Origin: Pseudomonadota bacterium
GTDB lineage: Bacteria > Pseudomonadota > Gammaproteobacteria > Xanthomonadales > Xanthomonadaceae
Direction of reading: 5' to 3'
DNA: 40,990 bases
Assembly: GCA_018241125.1 (NCBI GenBank)
Contig: JAFEEL010000036.1
Location: 1-40,990, forward strand
Below the pieces are notes generated by a model. That model searched no databases and was not told the DNA's origin. It saw only the letters and a list, made by a program, of their open reading frames with translations. Position numbers and translations under genes: made by a program. Shown piece after piece: positions 1 to 9,164 of this stretch. The number at the start of each line of letters is the position of its first letter. Position 1 is the stretch's first letter.

Positions 1-125
1 ACATCGCCTTGCACAACGGCAATCCCAAACCTTTCGTCTGGACCGCCAAGGCCAACGACATCCTGCAGAAAGTCATCCGTGCCAATCGACGCCTTGGTTC
101 AAAGAATAACGAAGCACTACACTAG
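1..125 (+). CDS. IS630-family transposase, C-terminal fragment
   Basis: A reading frame open from the left edge (first full codon at position 3) ends at TAG 123-125 and gives 40 residues. It contains NGNPKPFVWTAKANDIL, which resembles the conserved C-terminal tail of IS630-family (Tc1/mariner-like DDE) transposases, where a PKPFVWT-K-A-D-I pattern is typical. The catalytic residues would lie upstream, outside the window, so whether the element is intact cannot be judged. No clear terminal inverted repeat follows the stop. Instead a copy of a dispersed repeat begins at once at 126. The family call rests on motif memory from a short segment. Confidence 0.7.
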   Translation, partial: IALHNGNPKPFVWTAKANDILQKVIRANRRLGSKNNEALH

Positions 126-145
126 AAGCCGCTCCCACAAAAGCC
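126..145 (-). repeat. Dispersed repeat, reverse copy of the 37311-37607 family
   Basis: Bases 126-145 match, in reverse complement and with one difference, the conserved core of the three tandem copies at 37311-37607. That core is GTGGGAGCGGCTT with flanks. The copy abuts the transposase stop codon. Confidence 0.6.
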
Positions 146-164
146 GCTCCCCGCTCCCGGCTCC

Positions 165-234
165 CGTCCTCCGTCCTCCGTCCTCCGTCCTCCGTCCTCC
201 GTCCTCTGTCCTCTGTCCTCTGTCCTCTGTCCTC
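165..234. repeat. 7-bp tandem repeat, 10 units
   Basis: There are ten head-to-tail heptamers. Six CGTCCTC units (165-206) are followed by four TGTCCTC units (207-234). The change of one base midway is consistent with unit-by-unit slippage expansion. The period is not a multiple of three, and open frames across it give only low-complexity Arg/Glu/Asp peptides, so I regard it as non-coding. Confidence 0.9.
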
Positions 235-578
235 CGCCATGGCACACTTCCTGCTTCGATCCCAGCGCACCGGTGGCACCCACCGCCGCGCGCTGCGCCG
301 GTAACAGGAACAGGGACGGTCGCAGCATCCACGGGCGGGACCGGGAGTCTCGGGGGAGGCTCCCGGTCCAGTTTTCGGAGGATTAGCGTCTCGTGCACGC
401 GCCAGCATGGGCGGCGGGGAAAGCCGACGCCCGGCGGGTCTTTCAGGAACAGGGGGGATCCTTCTTACCTTGTGCCGGGCGTCGGGCAGGCGGTACGCAT
501 GCCGCGTGGTTCGGTTGCGTCGCAAAGCGACGCTGGGCGTCAGTCGGGCGCCGGTATCGACCCGGCTCGACCCGATTA
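235..578. other. Gene-free stretch, no recognised gene
   Basis: I see no convincing coding region here. Open frames on both strands lack a ribosome binding site and recognisable motifs. Two structures stand out: a strong hairpin followed by T residues (338-375), and a perfect 7-bp inverted repeat with a 3-base loop at 517-533 (GCGTCGC-AAA-GCGACGC). The second lies just beyond the stop of the minus-strand lipoprotein gene and could help end that transcript, although no T-run follows it. A small RNA cannot be excluded. Confidence 0.5.
338..375 (+). terminator. Candidate rho-independent terminator or attenuator
   Basis: A perfect 10-bp inverted repeat, GGACCGGGAG (338-347) and CTCCCGGTCC (360-369), has a 12-base loop and is followed by AGTTTT. 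It could end transcription entering from the transposase side. The short T-run makes it moderate rather than strong. Confidence 0.5.
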
Positions 579-1142
579 TCAGGGCCGTTCGTGATGGAAA
601 TCGTGACGCGGCTCACGAAACGATGGTTCGCGTGGTGGCGTGGGCGCGCGCTCCCAGCGCGGCTGCCGGGGCAGGTTGTGGATCATCGACGGCGGCACCT
701 GTGCCTGCGCCGGGCGGGCTAACGGTGCGCGCAGCGTTTGTTCCCGGGTGGCGACCAGCGTGCCGTGGTTGGTCAACCCGTGATGGCGGTGGTGCCAGTA
801 ACCGGGCGGATACCACCTAGGCCCCCAACCGACGAAGCCCCACGGGCCCCAGCCGGGGCCCCAACCCCAGCCACTCCAGCCCCACGGCCCGAATCCTGGC
901 CCATACCAACCCGGGCCCCACCCAGCCGATCCAAAACCGAAGCCGACGCTGAACGAGCCGTACATCGGCGCGGCGGGCGAGTCATCGTAGTAGTAGTCGC
1001 CGTTGCCGTCCTGCGCCGGCACGTAGTAGCCATCGGCGTACACCCCCGCGGGTGCGGCGGCGTAGCGGGTGTCGCTGGTGGTCGCGCAGCCAGCCAGCAA
1101 GGCGGTGCCGGCGATGGTGAGGATGAGACGTTGGCGGTTCAT
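579..1142 (-). CDS. Gly/Trp/Pro-rich lipoprotein of unknown function
   Basis: A 187-residue protein begins with a lipoprotein signal: a basic start, a hydrophobic stretch, then LLAGC with the lipidated cysteine at residue 19. The middle (about 65-120) is extremely rich in Gly, Trp and Pro (for example GWGPGWYGPGFGPWGW) and runs into a His-rich segment (YWHHRHHG). The C-terminus is Pro/Arg-rich and ends HHERP. A good Shine-Dalgarno (GGGGGAAGG) precedes the ATG, which supports this start. Such composition is seen in small envelope lipoproteins of related bacteria, but I recognise no catalytic domain. The His/Trp clusters could bind metal or associate with the cell wall; that is inference. Confidence 0.85.
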   Translation of the reverse strand: MNRQRLILTIAGTALLAGCATTSDTRYAAAPAGVYADGYYVPAQDGNGDYYYDDSPAAPMYGSFSVGFGFGSAGWGPGWYGPGFGPWGWSGWGWGPGWGPWGFVGWGPRWYPPGYWHHRHHGLTNHGTLVATREQTLRAPLARPAQAQVPPSMIHNLPRQPRWERAPTPPREPSFREPRHDFHHERP

Positions 1143-1225
1143 GGGCCTTCCCCCGTGTTGCCTGCCCAGTCTTGGCCGCGCGCGGTGAATCGCCGCTTAA
1201 GCCAAGCCTGAACGAGGTGTGGCCC

Positions 1226-3829
1226 TCATCTGAGCAAGCGCGCCAGCAAATCGTTGGCGTCTGGCGAAGCGAAGCGCCCGCGCAGGCGTTCGAGCGCGCC
1301 ACGTGCCAGCCGATCGTGGCCACCGCCCCAGCGTCGCCAGCTCTCGAAGCCGGCGAGCAGGCGCGCGGCCACCTGCGGGTTGATCGAATCCAGCAGCGGC
1401 AGTTGTTCGCCGAGCAGGGCGTAACCGGCGCCATCGGCGCGGTGGAAGGCACTCGGGTTCATCCGCGAGAAACTGCCCAGGACGGCGCGCACGCGGTTGG
1501 GGTTGGTCGGCGTCCACCATTGCGAATCGACCAGCGCCCGCACGCGCTCGACGGCATCGGGGTGCGGTCGGGTGGCGACCACCGCCAGCCACTTGTCGGT
1601 GGACAGCGGATCGTCGGCATGGCGTTGCGCGAACGCCGCTTGCGCGCGCTCGGCGGCCGGCGCACCGGCGTGCACGAGGCAGCGCAGTGCCGCCAGTCGG
1701 TCGGTCATGCGCGTGGCCACGTCGAACTGCGCGGTGGCAAGGCGAGCGTCGGTGTCGATTTCGGACAACCACGCCAGACACGCGTTGCGCAGCCGGCGCG
1801 CCGCCATCGCCGTCCCCGACAGACCATCGGCGGCCAGCGGCGCCAACGCATGGTAACGCTCGCGCAACACGCTCGAATGCGCCCGTGCCAGATCGTGCAA
1901 CAGCTCCTTGCGGGCTTTGAGCAGGCCGTCGATGTCGATGCATTCTTGCGCATCGGCGAGGGTGTCGAAATCCGGCAGCGCCATGCACTCGGCGACGAAG
2001 GCCGGGTCGGCGTGTGCATCCCCCAGCAGCCCGCCGATGGCCGCCGACAGCGCCGCCTTGGCCTCGGCATGGCCGGGAAACTTTCCGAGCAGCACCCCGG
2101 CGGCGAGTTGTTGCAGCATGTCCCAAGGCCCCAAGCCATCGGGCTCGATGCGCGCCAGCCGCGCCAGATCGGCCGGTACGTACGCATAATCCAGTTTGAT
2201 GGGCGCGCTCAGGCCTTGGTTGAACGCCGGCAGCGGTCGCGCCGCCAAGCCATCGAAGGTCAGCGTGTGCGTGGCCGCAGACAGCTCGATCAGCCCGTCG
2301 TGGACACGCGCGTCGCTGCTGGCGGGCGGCGCGTCGATCGCACGGCCATCGGCGGCGTACAACGCATAACGCAGCGGGATCAGCAAGGGCGCAGCCTGTG
2401 GGTCGCGCTGGCGCTGGGCGATGCGCAGGGTGTAGCGGCCATCGGCGAACGCGTCGGCGATCTCCAGCGTCGGCGTGCCCACCTGCGCGTACCAGCGCGC
2501 GAACTGCGACAGGTCGCGGCCGCTGGCGTGTTCGTGGGCGGCGAGGAAATCCTCCAGCGTCGCCGCGCGCCCGTCGTTGTCGGCGAAATAGCGATCCATG
2601 CCGGCGCGAAACATGTGCTCGCCCAGCAATGTGTGCAGCATGCGCACGATCTCGGCGCCTTTTTCGTACACCGTGAGGGTGTAGAAGTTGTTGATCTCGC
2701 GGTAGCGCGAAGGCCGCACCGGGTGCGCCAGCGCACCGGCGTCTTCGGCGAACTGGCGCGCGCGCAGCAGGCGCACGTCCTCGATACGCTTGACCTGCCG
2801 GGACTGCAGATCCGAGACGAACTCCTGATCGCGAAACACCGTCAGGCCTTCCTTGAGCGCCAGTTGGAACCAGTCGCGCAAGGTGACGCGATTGCCCGAC
2901 CAGTTGTGGAAATACTCGTGGCCGATCACCGACTCGATGCCCTGATAGTCGGCGTCGGTGGCGGTGTCCTCGTCGGCGAGGATGTAGCGGGCGTTGAAGA
3001 TGTTCAGGCCCTTGTTCTCCATCGCGCCCATGGTGAAATCCTGGGCGGCCACGACGTTGAACACCGACAGGTCGTAGCAGCGACCGAAGCGTTGCTCGTC
3101 CCAGCGCAGCGCGCGTTCGACCGCGCTCAGCGCATAAGCGCAGCGGTGCACATCGTGCGGCGCGGCCCATACTTGCAGGGCCACCGCGCGCCCGTCGGCG
3201 GTCGTCACGTCCTTGCGCCGACATTCCAGCCGCCCTGCGACCAGCGCGAACAAATAGCACGGCGTGGGATGCGGGTTTTCCCATACCGCTTCATGGCGGC
3301 CCTCGGGCAAGTCGGATTGCGCAACCGGGTTGCCGTTGCCCAGCAGCACCGGATAGCGCGCCTTGTCAGCGCGCAGCACGATGCGCCACGTCGGCATCAC
3401 GTCCGGGCGGTCGACAAACCAGGTGATGCGGCGGAAACCCTGCGCCTCGCATTGCGTGAGCAGCGACAGCCCGCTGCGATACAGGCCTTCCAGCCGGGTG
3501 TTGCGCGCCGGGTGGATGCGGCAGCGCGTTTCCAGCACACAGTCGCCGGCCGCGCCGTCGATGCGCAGATGGTGCGCATCCAGCCGATACCGCGAGGGCG
3601 CCAGCGGTTGCCCGTCGAGCGTGATCGCCAGCAGGTCCAGATCCTGCCCGTCGAGCACCAGCGGCGCGCCGGGTTGTTCGGGATCGGGATGCAGGTGCAG
3701 GCGCGCAGTCACCTGCGTGGCGTCGGCGTCGAGCTCGAACGTGAGCTCGGCGTGGGTCACCCGCCACGCCGGCGCACGGTAATCGGACAACAGCGTTTCG
3801 GTCTGGCCGGAAGGCCCGGAGTCGGTCAT
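1226..3829 (-). CDS. pepN: Aminopeptidase N (M1 family)
   Basis: This is an 867-residue M1 zinc metallopeptidase, almost the same length as E. coli PepN (870). The substrate-binding GAMEN motif is at about 268-272. The zinc site HEYFH is at 304-308, with the third ligand E327 in LALKEGLTVF. Family members remove N-terminal residues from peptides in the cytoplasm and complete protein turnover. The chosen ATG gives MTDSGPSGQTETLLSDY, which leads straight into the conserved PepN N-terminus. The frame stays open upstream, but that extension overlaps the divergent dehydratase gene and has no PepN features. The gene is divergent from that dehydratase gene, with 51 bp between the starts. Confidence 0.96.
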   Translation of the reverse strand: MTDSGPSGQTETLLSDYRAPAWRVTHAELTFELDADATQVTARLHLHPDPEQPGAPLVLDGQDLDLLAITLDGQPLAPSRYRLDAHHLRIDGAAGDCVLETRCRIHPARNTRLEGLYRSGLSLLTQCEAQGFRRITWFVDRPDVMPTWRIVLRADKARYPVLLGNGNPVAQSDLPEGRHEAVWENPHPTPCYLFALVAGRLECRRKDVTTADGRAVALQVWAAPHDVHRCAYALSAVERALRWDEQRFGRCYDLSVFNVVAAQDFTMGAMENKGLNIFNARYILADEDTATDADYQGIESVIGHEYFHNWSGNRVTLRDWFQLALKEGLTVFRDQEFVSDLQSRQVKRIEDVRLLRARQFAEDAGALAHPVRPSRYREINNFYTLTVYEKGAEIVRMLHTLLGEHMFRAGMDRYFADNDGRAATLEDFLAAHEHASGRDLSQFARWYAQVGTPTLEIADAFADGRYTLRIAQRQRDPQAAPLLIPLRYALYAADGRAIDAPPASSDARVHDGLIELSAATHTLTFDGLAARPLPAFNQGLSAPIKLDYAYVPADLARLARIEPDGLGPWDMLQQLAAGVLLGKFPGHAEAKAALSAAIGGLLGDAHADPAFVAECMALPDFDTLADAQECIDIDGLLKARKELLHDLARAHSSVLRERYHALAPLAADGLSGTAMAARRLRNACLAWLSEIDTDARLATAQFDVATRMTDRLAALRCLVHAGAPAAERAQAAFAQRHADDPLSTDKWLAVVATRPHPDAVERVRALVDSQWWTPTNPNRVRAVLGSFSRMNPSAFHRADGAGYALLGEQLPLLDSINPQVAARLLAGFESWRRWGGGHDRLARGALERLRGRFASPDANDLLARLLR

Positions 3830-3880
3830 CGAAAGGATCCCGCAGGCGGTGCGATGCACCGCGTACACTAGCACGCGGTC

Positions 3881-4873
3881 ATGAACGTCGATCCGAAATC
3901 CGTCGCAGTTCCCATGGCCACGGACGCCGCGCCCGGCTTGGCCGCCATCGGCGACGCCGCCGCCCGCATCGCGCCCTTCGCGCACGTCACCCCGGTGTTG
4001 CGCTCGGCCAGCCTCGACGAACGGGCTGGCTGCGAGGTCCACTTCAAGTGCGAAAACTTCCAGCGCGTGGGCGCGTTCAAGTTCCGCGGCGCGTGCAATG
4101 CAGTGTTCGCGCTGCCCGATGACATCGCCGCACGCGGCGTGGCCACCCACAGCTCGGGCAACCACGGCGCGGCGCTGGCACTGGCAGCCAGACTGCGCGG
4201 GATTCCGGCGCACGTGGTGGTGCCGACCAACGCGGCGAAGGTCAAGCACGATGCCATCGCCCGCCACGGCGCCAAGATCGTGGAATGCGCGCCGAGCATG
4301 GCCGCACGCGAGGCCGCAGTCGCACAGGTCATCGCGCACACCGGCGCGACCCTGGTGCATCCGTTCGCCGATCCGCTCGTGATCGCCGGGCAAGGCACGG
4401 TGGCGCTGGAGCTGTTGCGCCAATGCGCAGGACTCGATGCGTTGATCGCACCGATCGGCGGCGGCGGGTTGTTGTCCGGCTGCGCGATCACCGCGCGCGC
4501 GATCGCTCCCGCCATCGGCCTGTGGGGTGCGGAACCGGCGGCGGCCTGCGATGCCCACGATTCGCTGGCGCAGGGGCGGCTGATCGACGACCGCGTGCCG
4601 GACACGCTCTGCGACGGCCTGCGCGGGCACCTGGCGCCGATCACCTTCGCGATCCTGCGCACGCATCTGGATGGCATCGGGCTGGCGTCAGAGCAAGAAA
4701 TCGTCGCGGCGATGCGCCTGCTCTGGGAGCGGTTGAAGATTATCGTCGAACCCTCCTCGGCGGTGACGCTGGCGGCGCTGCTGCGTGAACGCGAACGCTT
4801 CGCCGGCCAGCGCGTGGGGCTGGTGCTGACCGGCGGCAACGTCGATCTGGACACGCTGGCGTGGCAGCGATGA
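3881..4873 (+). CDS. PLP-dependent threonine/serine dehydratase-like enzyme
   Basis: A 330-residue fold-type II PLP enzyme. The cofactor lysine is K67 in GAFKFRGA. The phosphate/substrate loop SSGNHG follows, and the glycine-rich PLP-phosphate loop GGGGLLSG comes in the middle. There is no C-terminal ACT-type regulatory domain. The length therefore fits the short serine racemase / threo-3-hydroxyaspartate ammonia-lyase / catabolic threonine dehydratase group rather than biosynthetic IlvA. The exact substrate cannot be read from the sequence. An alternative start is Met12 (position 3914), since the first residues are not conserved. It shares a 51-bp intergenic region with pepN. Confidence 0.88.
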   Translation: MNVDPKSVAVPMATDAAPGLAAIGDAAARIAPFAHVTPVLRSASLDERAGCEVHFKCENFQRVGAFKFRGACNAVFALPDDIAARGVATHSSGNHGAALALAARLRGIPAHVVVPTNAAKVKHDAIARHGAKIVECAPSMAAREAAVAQVIAHTGATLVHPFADPLVIAGQGTVALELLRQCAGLDALIAPIGGGGLLSGCAITARAIAPAIGLWGAEPAAACDAHDSLAQGRLIDDRVPDTLCDGLRGHLAPITFAILRTHLDGIGLASEQEIVAAMRLLWERLKIIVEPSSAVTLAALLRERERFAGQRVGLVLTGGNVDLDTLAWQR

Positions 4874-4967
4874 GACCCCGGCGTTTCTGGCACACTGGCT
4901 TGATCGCGCCGGCCTTGAGCACGCATGCCCGCAGGGGCTGGCCGCACCGTCACCCTCGGAGCCACGC

Positions 4968-5489
4968 ATGAACGCCACCGCCGCCTCGGCCGCCAACGAA
5001 AAGGAAGTCTGGACCGGCTCGCCCTCGCAACTGCGCCATCTGGCGCTGTTTTCGTTGTGTGCGCTGGTGGCGTTGGCCCTGCTGATCGCCGCCATCGTGC
5101 TGCGCGCGCACGCGTGGTGGTGGCTCGCGATCTGCCTGATCCTCATTCCCGCCTTCGTGGCCGGCAAGCGCTATCTGCAAACCGCCTGCGAACACATCAC
5201 CCTGACCGACCAACGGCTGATCTTGCGCACCGGCATCTTCAACCGCACCACCGACTACGTCGAGCTGTACCGGATCAAGGATTCGCACTTCACCCAGCCG
5301 TTCTTCGAGCGCCTGCTGGGCTTGGGCACGATCACCTTGCGCACCACCCAGGACAACGCCCCGCACATCGTGCTCGATGGCATGCGCGGCCCGGAGGCGC
5401 TGTGGAACCAGGTCCGCGATCTGGTCGAGGATCGCCGCACCGCCAAGGGCGTGCGCGAGATGGACGTGAACACCGAGGCGGGCGGCTGA
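4968..5489 (+). CDS. Bacterial PH-domain (YdbS-like) membrane protein
   Basis: A 173-residue protein with two adjacent hydrophobic helices (about 25-45 and 49-66, the second containing a WWWLAICLILIPAF stretch). A compact domain follows with the pattern ITLTDQRLILRTGIFNRTT, typical of bacterial PH domains of the YdbS/bPH2 type. The C-terminus is polar. A GGAG precedes the ATG. The cellular role of this family is poorly known; it is thought to be membrane-associated. The gene ends 40 bp before the restriction operon and probably marks the chromosomal side of that insertion. Confidence 0.8.
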   Translation: MNATAASAANEKEVWTGSPSQLRHLALFSLCALVALALLIAAIVLRAHAWWWLAICLILIPAFVAGKRYLQTACEHITLTDQRLILRTGIFNRTTDYVELYRIKDSHFTQPFFERLLGLGTITLRTTQDNAPHIVLDGMRGPEALWNQVRDLVEDRRTAKGVREMDVNTEAGG

Positions 5490-5529
5490 CGTCGGCCGAC
5501 GTCCGGATGTCCGAACCGAGGCCGCACCG

Positions 5530-7974
5530 GTGGCATTCAACGAAGAAGAAACCCGCTTCCACCTGATCGACCCGGTGCTGCGCCGCAAGGGTTATGACGA
5601 CCCGCAGCGCATCCGGCTCGAAACGCCCGCACCGGTAGAACCCACCGGGCCAAAGGGCCGCCGCCGCAAGGGCGCGGGCCGCACCGATTACCTGCTGTGC
5701 GTAAAGGTGGGCGACATGCCCAAGGCGTTGCCGGTCGCGGTGCTCGAAGCCAAGCGCTCCGACGCCGACCCGCTCAAGGGCATGGAACAGGCCAAGGGCT
5801 ACGCCGACTGCACGCGCTTCGACGTGCAGTACGTGTTCGCCAGCAACGGCCATCTTTACGGCGACTACGACAAACCCAGCGGCATCCAGACCGGGCCGCA
5901 TCCGCTGGAAGACTTCCCGCCGCACCCCGACCTGTGCGCCCGTTACGCGAAGGACAAAGGCATCGATCTGGCGTCGCCCGATGCCGCGCTCCTGTTCCAG
6001 GCCGACAGCCCGGCGTGGAGCCAGTCCCGCTACTACCAGGACGCCGCCATCCGCGCCGCCTTCGAGAAGATCATCCTCGAACGCCAAACGGGCCGCGCCC
6101 CGCGCGTGCTGCTGACGCTGGCCACCGGTGCAGGCAAAACCATCATCGCCACCAACCTGCTGTGGCGCATGGCGCAGGCGGGGCTGCTGCCCAAGCCCGC
6201 CTTGTTTTTGTGCGACCGCGACGAACTGCGCGAGCAGGCCTACACCAAGCTCAAGGCCGCGTTTGGCGGCAACGCCCGCATCGTGCAGACCGAGCGCGGC
6301 CAGAACGCTGCTGCCAATGCGCGCATCCACATTGCCACCTACCAGACCCTGGGCATCGACGACGGTGATGGCAAAAGCGGCGACGGCAGCTTCCTCACCG
6401 ATCACTATGGCGAGGACGCCTTCAGCGTCATCATCATCGACGAGTGCCACCGCAGCGCCTGGGGCAAGTGGTCGCAGGTGCTCACGCGCAACCCCAACGC
6501 CATCCACATCGGCCTCACCGCCACACCGCGCAAACTGAAAGAGCCCAAGCGCGTCAAACAATCGGCGGAGGTCGAAAAAGCCATCGCCGAAGATGACGCC
6601 ATCACCGCGCACAACGTCCAGTACTTCGGCGAGCCGGTGTACGAATACACGCTGGCGCAGGCGCAGGAAGACGGCTATCTGGCGGCGTGTGAAATCGTCA
6701 AACGCAAGGCCGACATCGATGCCCGCGTGTTCACCCGCGAAGACATCCTGAAAGCGGGCGTGAAGGACATCCAAACCGGCCAGCCGCTCACCGAGGAAGA
6801 CCTGACCCAGGCCGAATACACCGGCAAGGATTTCGACGACGAACTGTTCATCGATCTGCGTACGCCCAGGATGTGCGAAGACCTGTTTCAACTGCTGTGC
6901 GCCAACGGCGGGCCGGAACAGAAAGTCATCATCTTCTGCACCCGCGACCTGCACGCCGACCGCGTGGCCATGCAGATGAACAACCTCTACGCCCGCTGGT
7001 GCAAGGCCAACGGCAAAGAGCGCAAGGACGACTACGCCTTCAAATGCACGGCGGCGGGTGGCGCGGACGAGATCGAGATCATGCGCGGTTCGGGCGAGCG
7101 CGCCTTCATCGCCTGCACCGTGGACTTGCTGGAAGCCGGCGTGGACATCGAACGCCTGAACGCCGTGGTGTTCTTCCGCTACCTGCAATCGGCGATCAAG
7201 TTCTACCAGATGGTCGGGCGCGGTACCCGCATCCACGAAGAAACGCAGAAGTACAAGTTCTGGCTCTACGACTACACCGGCGTCACCGACCTGTTCGGTG
7301 CGGAGTTCATCACCAACCCGCCGCGGCCCGGCGGCCGCGGAGGCGATGGCGAGGATGGCGAGGGCGGGGAGGATGAGGGCGAACCCGATGGCGTCACGCC
7401 CATCCCGGTGATGCGGTTGAGCGAAACGGAGCGCGTCCTCATCACGCCGCAGGGCCGCTTCATCCTCGTCAACCGCGATGGCCGCGCCACGCCGATCCCG
7501 GTGGATGAATACCGGCGCGAAGTCATCACCCGCGTGCTGGCCGAGGCGCACAACCTCGATGACTTTCGCACGCTGTGGGTTGTAGCGAAAAAGCGCCGCG
7601 CCCTGATCGACCACCTGCTGGGCTTTCATCTAAGCCCCGACGTGATCCGCGAGGTGGATCAAATGGCCGACTTCGACCTTTATGATTTCTTCGGCAAGCA
7701 CGGCTACCACGCCCGCGCGCTGCGCCGGCCCGAGCGCGGCGCAGCGTATGTGAACGCCCATGCGGTGTGGTTTGCGGGCATGGACGCCAAGTCCGCCATC
7801 GTGCTGCGCGGCTTGGGCACGCAGTTCGCGCAGGGCGGCACCGAGGCGCTGGAAACGCCGTCGTTGTGGGCCGTGCCGGAGATCGCGCAGGCGGGTGGAC
7901 TGGATGCGTTGCGGGTTTTGGGAAAACCTGTGGATGTGATGCAGGACGCGAAGATAAGGTTGTTTGGGGTATGA
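5530..7974 (+). CDS. hsdR: Type I restriction enzyme, R subunit
   Basis: An 814-residue protein with a PD-(D/E)xK nuclease at the N-terminus (D53, E73 and K75, in VLEAKRSDADPLKGMEQAKG) followed by a superfamily 2 motor. The motor has Walker A TGAGKT at 199-204, DECH at 304-307, TAT at 330-332 and motif VI QMVGRGTR at 560-567. These act together in ATP-driven translocation and cleavage of unmodified DNA. A low-complexity Gly/Glu/Asp linker follows at about 597-622. It is shorter than EcoKI HsdR but normal for this subgroup. The start is GTG, supported by GAGG about 8 bases upstream. The stop overlaps the hsdS start (ATGA), so the two are translationally coupled. Confidence 0.95.
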   Translation: MAFNEEETRFHLIDPVLRRKGYDDPQRIRLETPAPVEPTGPKGRRRKGAGRTDYLLCVKVGDMPKALPVAVLEAKRSDADPLKGMEQAKGYADCTRFDVQYVFASNGHLYGDYDKPSGIQTGPHPLEDFPPHPDLCARYAKDKGIDLASPDAALLFQADSPAWSQSRYYQDAAIRAAFEKIILERQTGRAPRVLLTLATGAGKTIIATNLLWRMAQAGLLPKPALFLCDRDELREQAYTKLKAAFGGNARIVQTERGQNAAANARIHIATYQTLGIDDGDGKSGDGSFLTDHYGEDAFSVIIIDECHRSAWGKWSQVLTRNPNAIHIGLTATPRKLKEPKRVKQSAEVEKAIAEDDAITAHNVQYFGEPVYEYTLAQAQEDGYLAACEIVKRKADIDARVFTREDILKAGVKDIQTGQPLTEEDLTQAEYTGKDFDDELFIDLRTPRMCEDLFQLLCANGGPEQKVIIFCTRDLHADRVAMQMNNLYARWCKANGKERKDDYAFKCTAAGGADEIEIMRGSGERAFIACTVDLLEAGVDIERLNAVVFFRYLQSAIKFYQMVGRGTRIHEETQKYKFWLYDYTGVTDLFGAEFITNPPRPGGRGGDGEDGEGGEDEGEPDGVTPIPVMRLSETERVLITPQGRFILVNRDGRATPIPVDEYRREVITRVLAEAHNLDDFRTLWVVAKKRRALIDHLLGFHLSPDVIREVDQMADFDLYDFFGKHGYHARALRRPERGAAYVNAHAVWFAGMDAKSAIVLRGLGTQFAQGGTEALETPSLWAVPEIAQAGGLDALRVLGKPVDVMQDAKIRLFGV

Positions 7975-9164
7975 GGTTCGTCTCGCTGCGCGACATCGCG
8001 GATATTCAGCTTGGCAAGATGCTGTCGCCGAAGGCCAAGACCGGAACGGCAGCGTTCCCATACCTGCGAAATCAAAACGTTCAATGGGGCCAATTCGACC
8101 TTCGTGACATGGCCGCGATGGATTTCGACGAACGCGAGCGCGAAAAGTTCGCGCTGCGCCGGGGCGATCTGTTGCTCTGTGAAGGTGGCGAGCCCGGCCG
8201 GTGCGCCGTTTGGAACGAACAGATTCCTGGTTGCTACTACCAGAAGGCGTTGCATCGCCTTCGACCGCATGAAGGGATAGCGGATTCCGAGTTTCTTTCG
8301 CTCTGGATTCGGCTGCAAGCCAAGGCGGGTACTTTCGAAGACCAAAACGCCAAGACGACCATCGCGCATTTGCCGCTGGTTCGATTGGAGCAATTGCAGG
8401 TTCCAGCGTTGCCGATCATCGAACAACGCCGCATCGCCGCCCGCCTGAAAGCCCAACTGGCCGAGGTGGACACCGCGCGGCAGGCGGCGCAGACGCAGGT
8501 GCGCGATGCCGCCTTGCTGCGACAACGCCTGCTGCGACAAACCTTCGATGCCTTGGCCGATGGGCCACACAAGGTGCTGGGCGAATGGGCAAAAACGACC
8601 AGCGGCTCCACGCCGTCGCGCGGCGACAAGCGTTGCTGGTCGCCAGCCGAAATCCCGTGGGTGAAAACCGGCGAAGTGGCCTTTGCACCCATCACCGCGA
8701 CCGAGGAATCCATCTCAAAGCAGGCGCTGGCGGAATGTTCGTTGACGCTGCTGCCGCCGCAAAGCGTGCTCATCGCCATGTACGGTCAAGGCAAGACGCG
8801 GGGTCAATCCGCCATCCTTCAAGTCGAAGCCACAACGAATCAAGCGTGCTTCGCCGTGCTGCCGAACGACACTTGGGATGCCGAATTTCTGCATCACTGG
8901 TTGATGGCTTCGTATGAGGATTTGCGCGCTTTGTCCGATGGGCGCGGCGGCAATCAGGCCAACTTGAACGGCGGGCTGTTGAACGCACTGGAAATCTCCG
9001 CGCCAGCCATCGACGAGCAGCGCCGCATCGTCGCCCGCCTGCAATCCCAACTCGCGCAAGCCGATGCCATCGCCCAGGCCGCCGCCGCGCAACTGGCGCA
9101 GATCGAACGCCTGCCGCAGCGGCTGCTGGCACAGGCGTTTGCCGAACAGGGCGATGTGCCATGA
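7971..9164 (+). CDS. hsdS: Type I restriction-modification specificity subunit
   Basis: A 397-residue protein with the duplicated HsdS plan. Target-recognition domain 1 (about 1-150) is followed by a conserved helical spacer (EQRRIAARLKAQLAEVD). Target-recognition domain 2 (about 200-345) is followed by a second matching helix (EQRRIVARLQSQLAQAD). The two helices set the spacing of the bipartite DNA target and bind HsdM. I chose the ATG at 7971, which overlaps the hsdR stop, rather than an earlier in-frame start deep inside hsdR, because residue 1 onward matches the usual HsdS beginning. The two recognition domains differ from each other, so the target should be asymmetric. Confidence 0.94.
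   Translation: MRFVSLRDIADIQLGKMLSPKAKTGTAAFPYLRNQNVQWGQFDLRDMAAMDFDEREREKFALRRGDLLLCEGGEPGRCAVWNEQIPGCYYQKALHRLRPHEGIADSEFLSLWIRLQAKAGTFEDQNAKTTIAHLPLVRLEQLQVPALPIIEQRRIAARLKAQLAEVDTARQAAQTQVRDAALLRQRLLRQTFDALADGPHKVLGEWAKTTSGSTPSRGDKRCWSPAEIPWVKTGEVAFAPITATEESISKQALAECSLTLLPPQSVLIAMYGQGKTRGQSAILQVEATTNQACFAVLPNDTWDAEFLHHWLMASYEDLRALSDGRGGNQANLNGGLLNALEISAPAIDEQRRIVARLQSQLAQADAIAQAAAAQLAQIERLPQRLLAQAFAEQGDVP

Noticed and set aside
73-525. Open frames across the heptamer array on both strands
   Set aside because: They consist of repeat-derived Arg/Thr/Glu/Asp or Pro/Ser peptides with no ribosome binding site.
235-578. tRNA, 6S, SRP or RNase P RNA
   Set aside because: No cloverleaf with a GGTTCGA-type arm, no GAGGAAAGTCC-type P RNA motif and no SRP tetraloop region was found. 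It remains unassigned.
1172-3871. Very long plus-strand open frame opposite pepN (899 codons)
   Set aside because: It is antisense to a clear PepN with all catalytic motifs. Its composition is Arg/Ala/Gln/His-rich, as expected from the wrong frame of GC-rich DNA.
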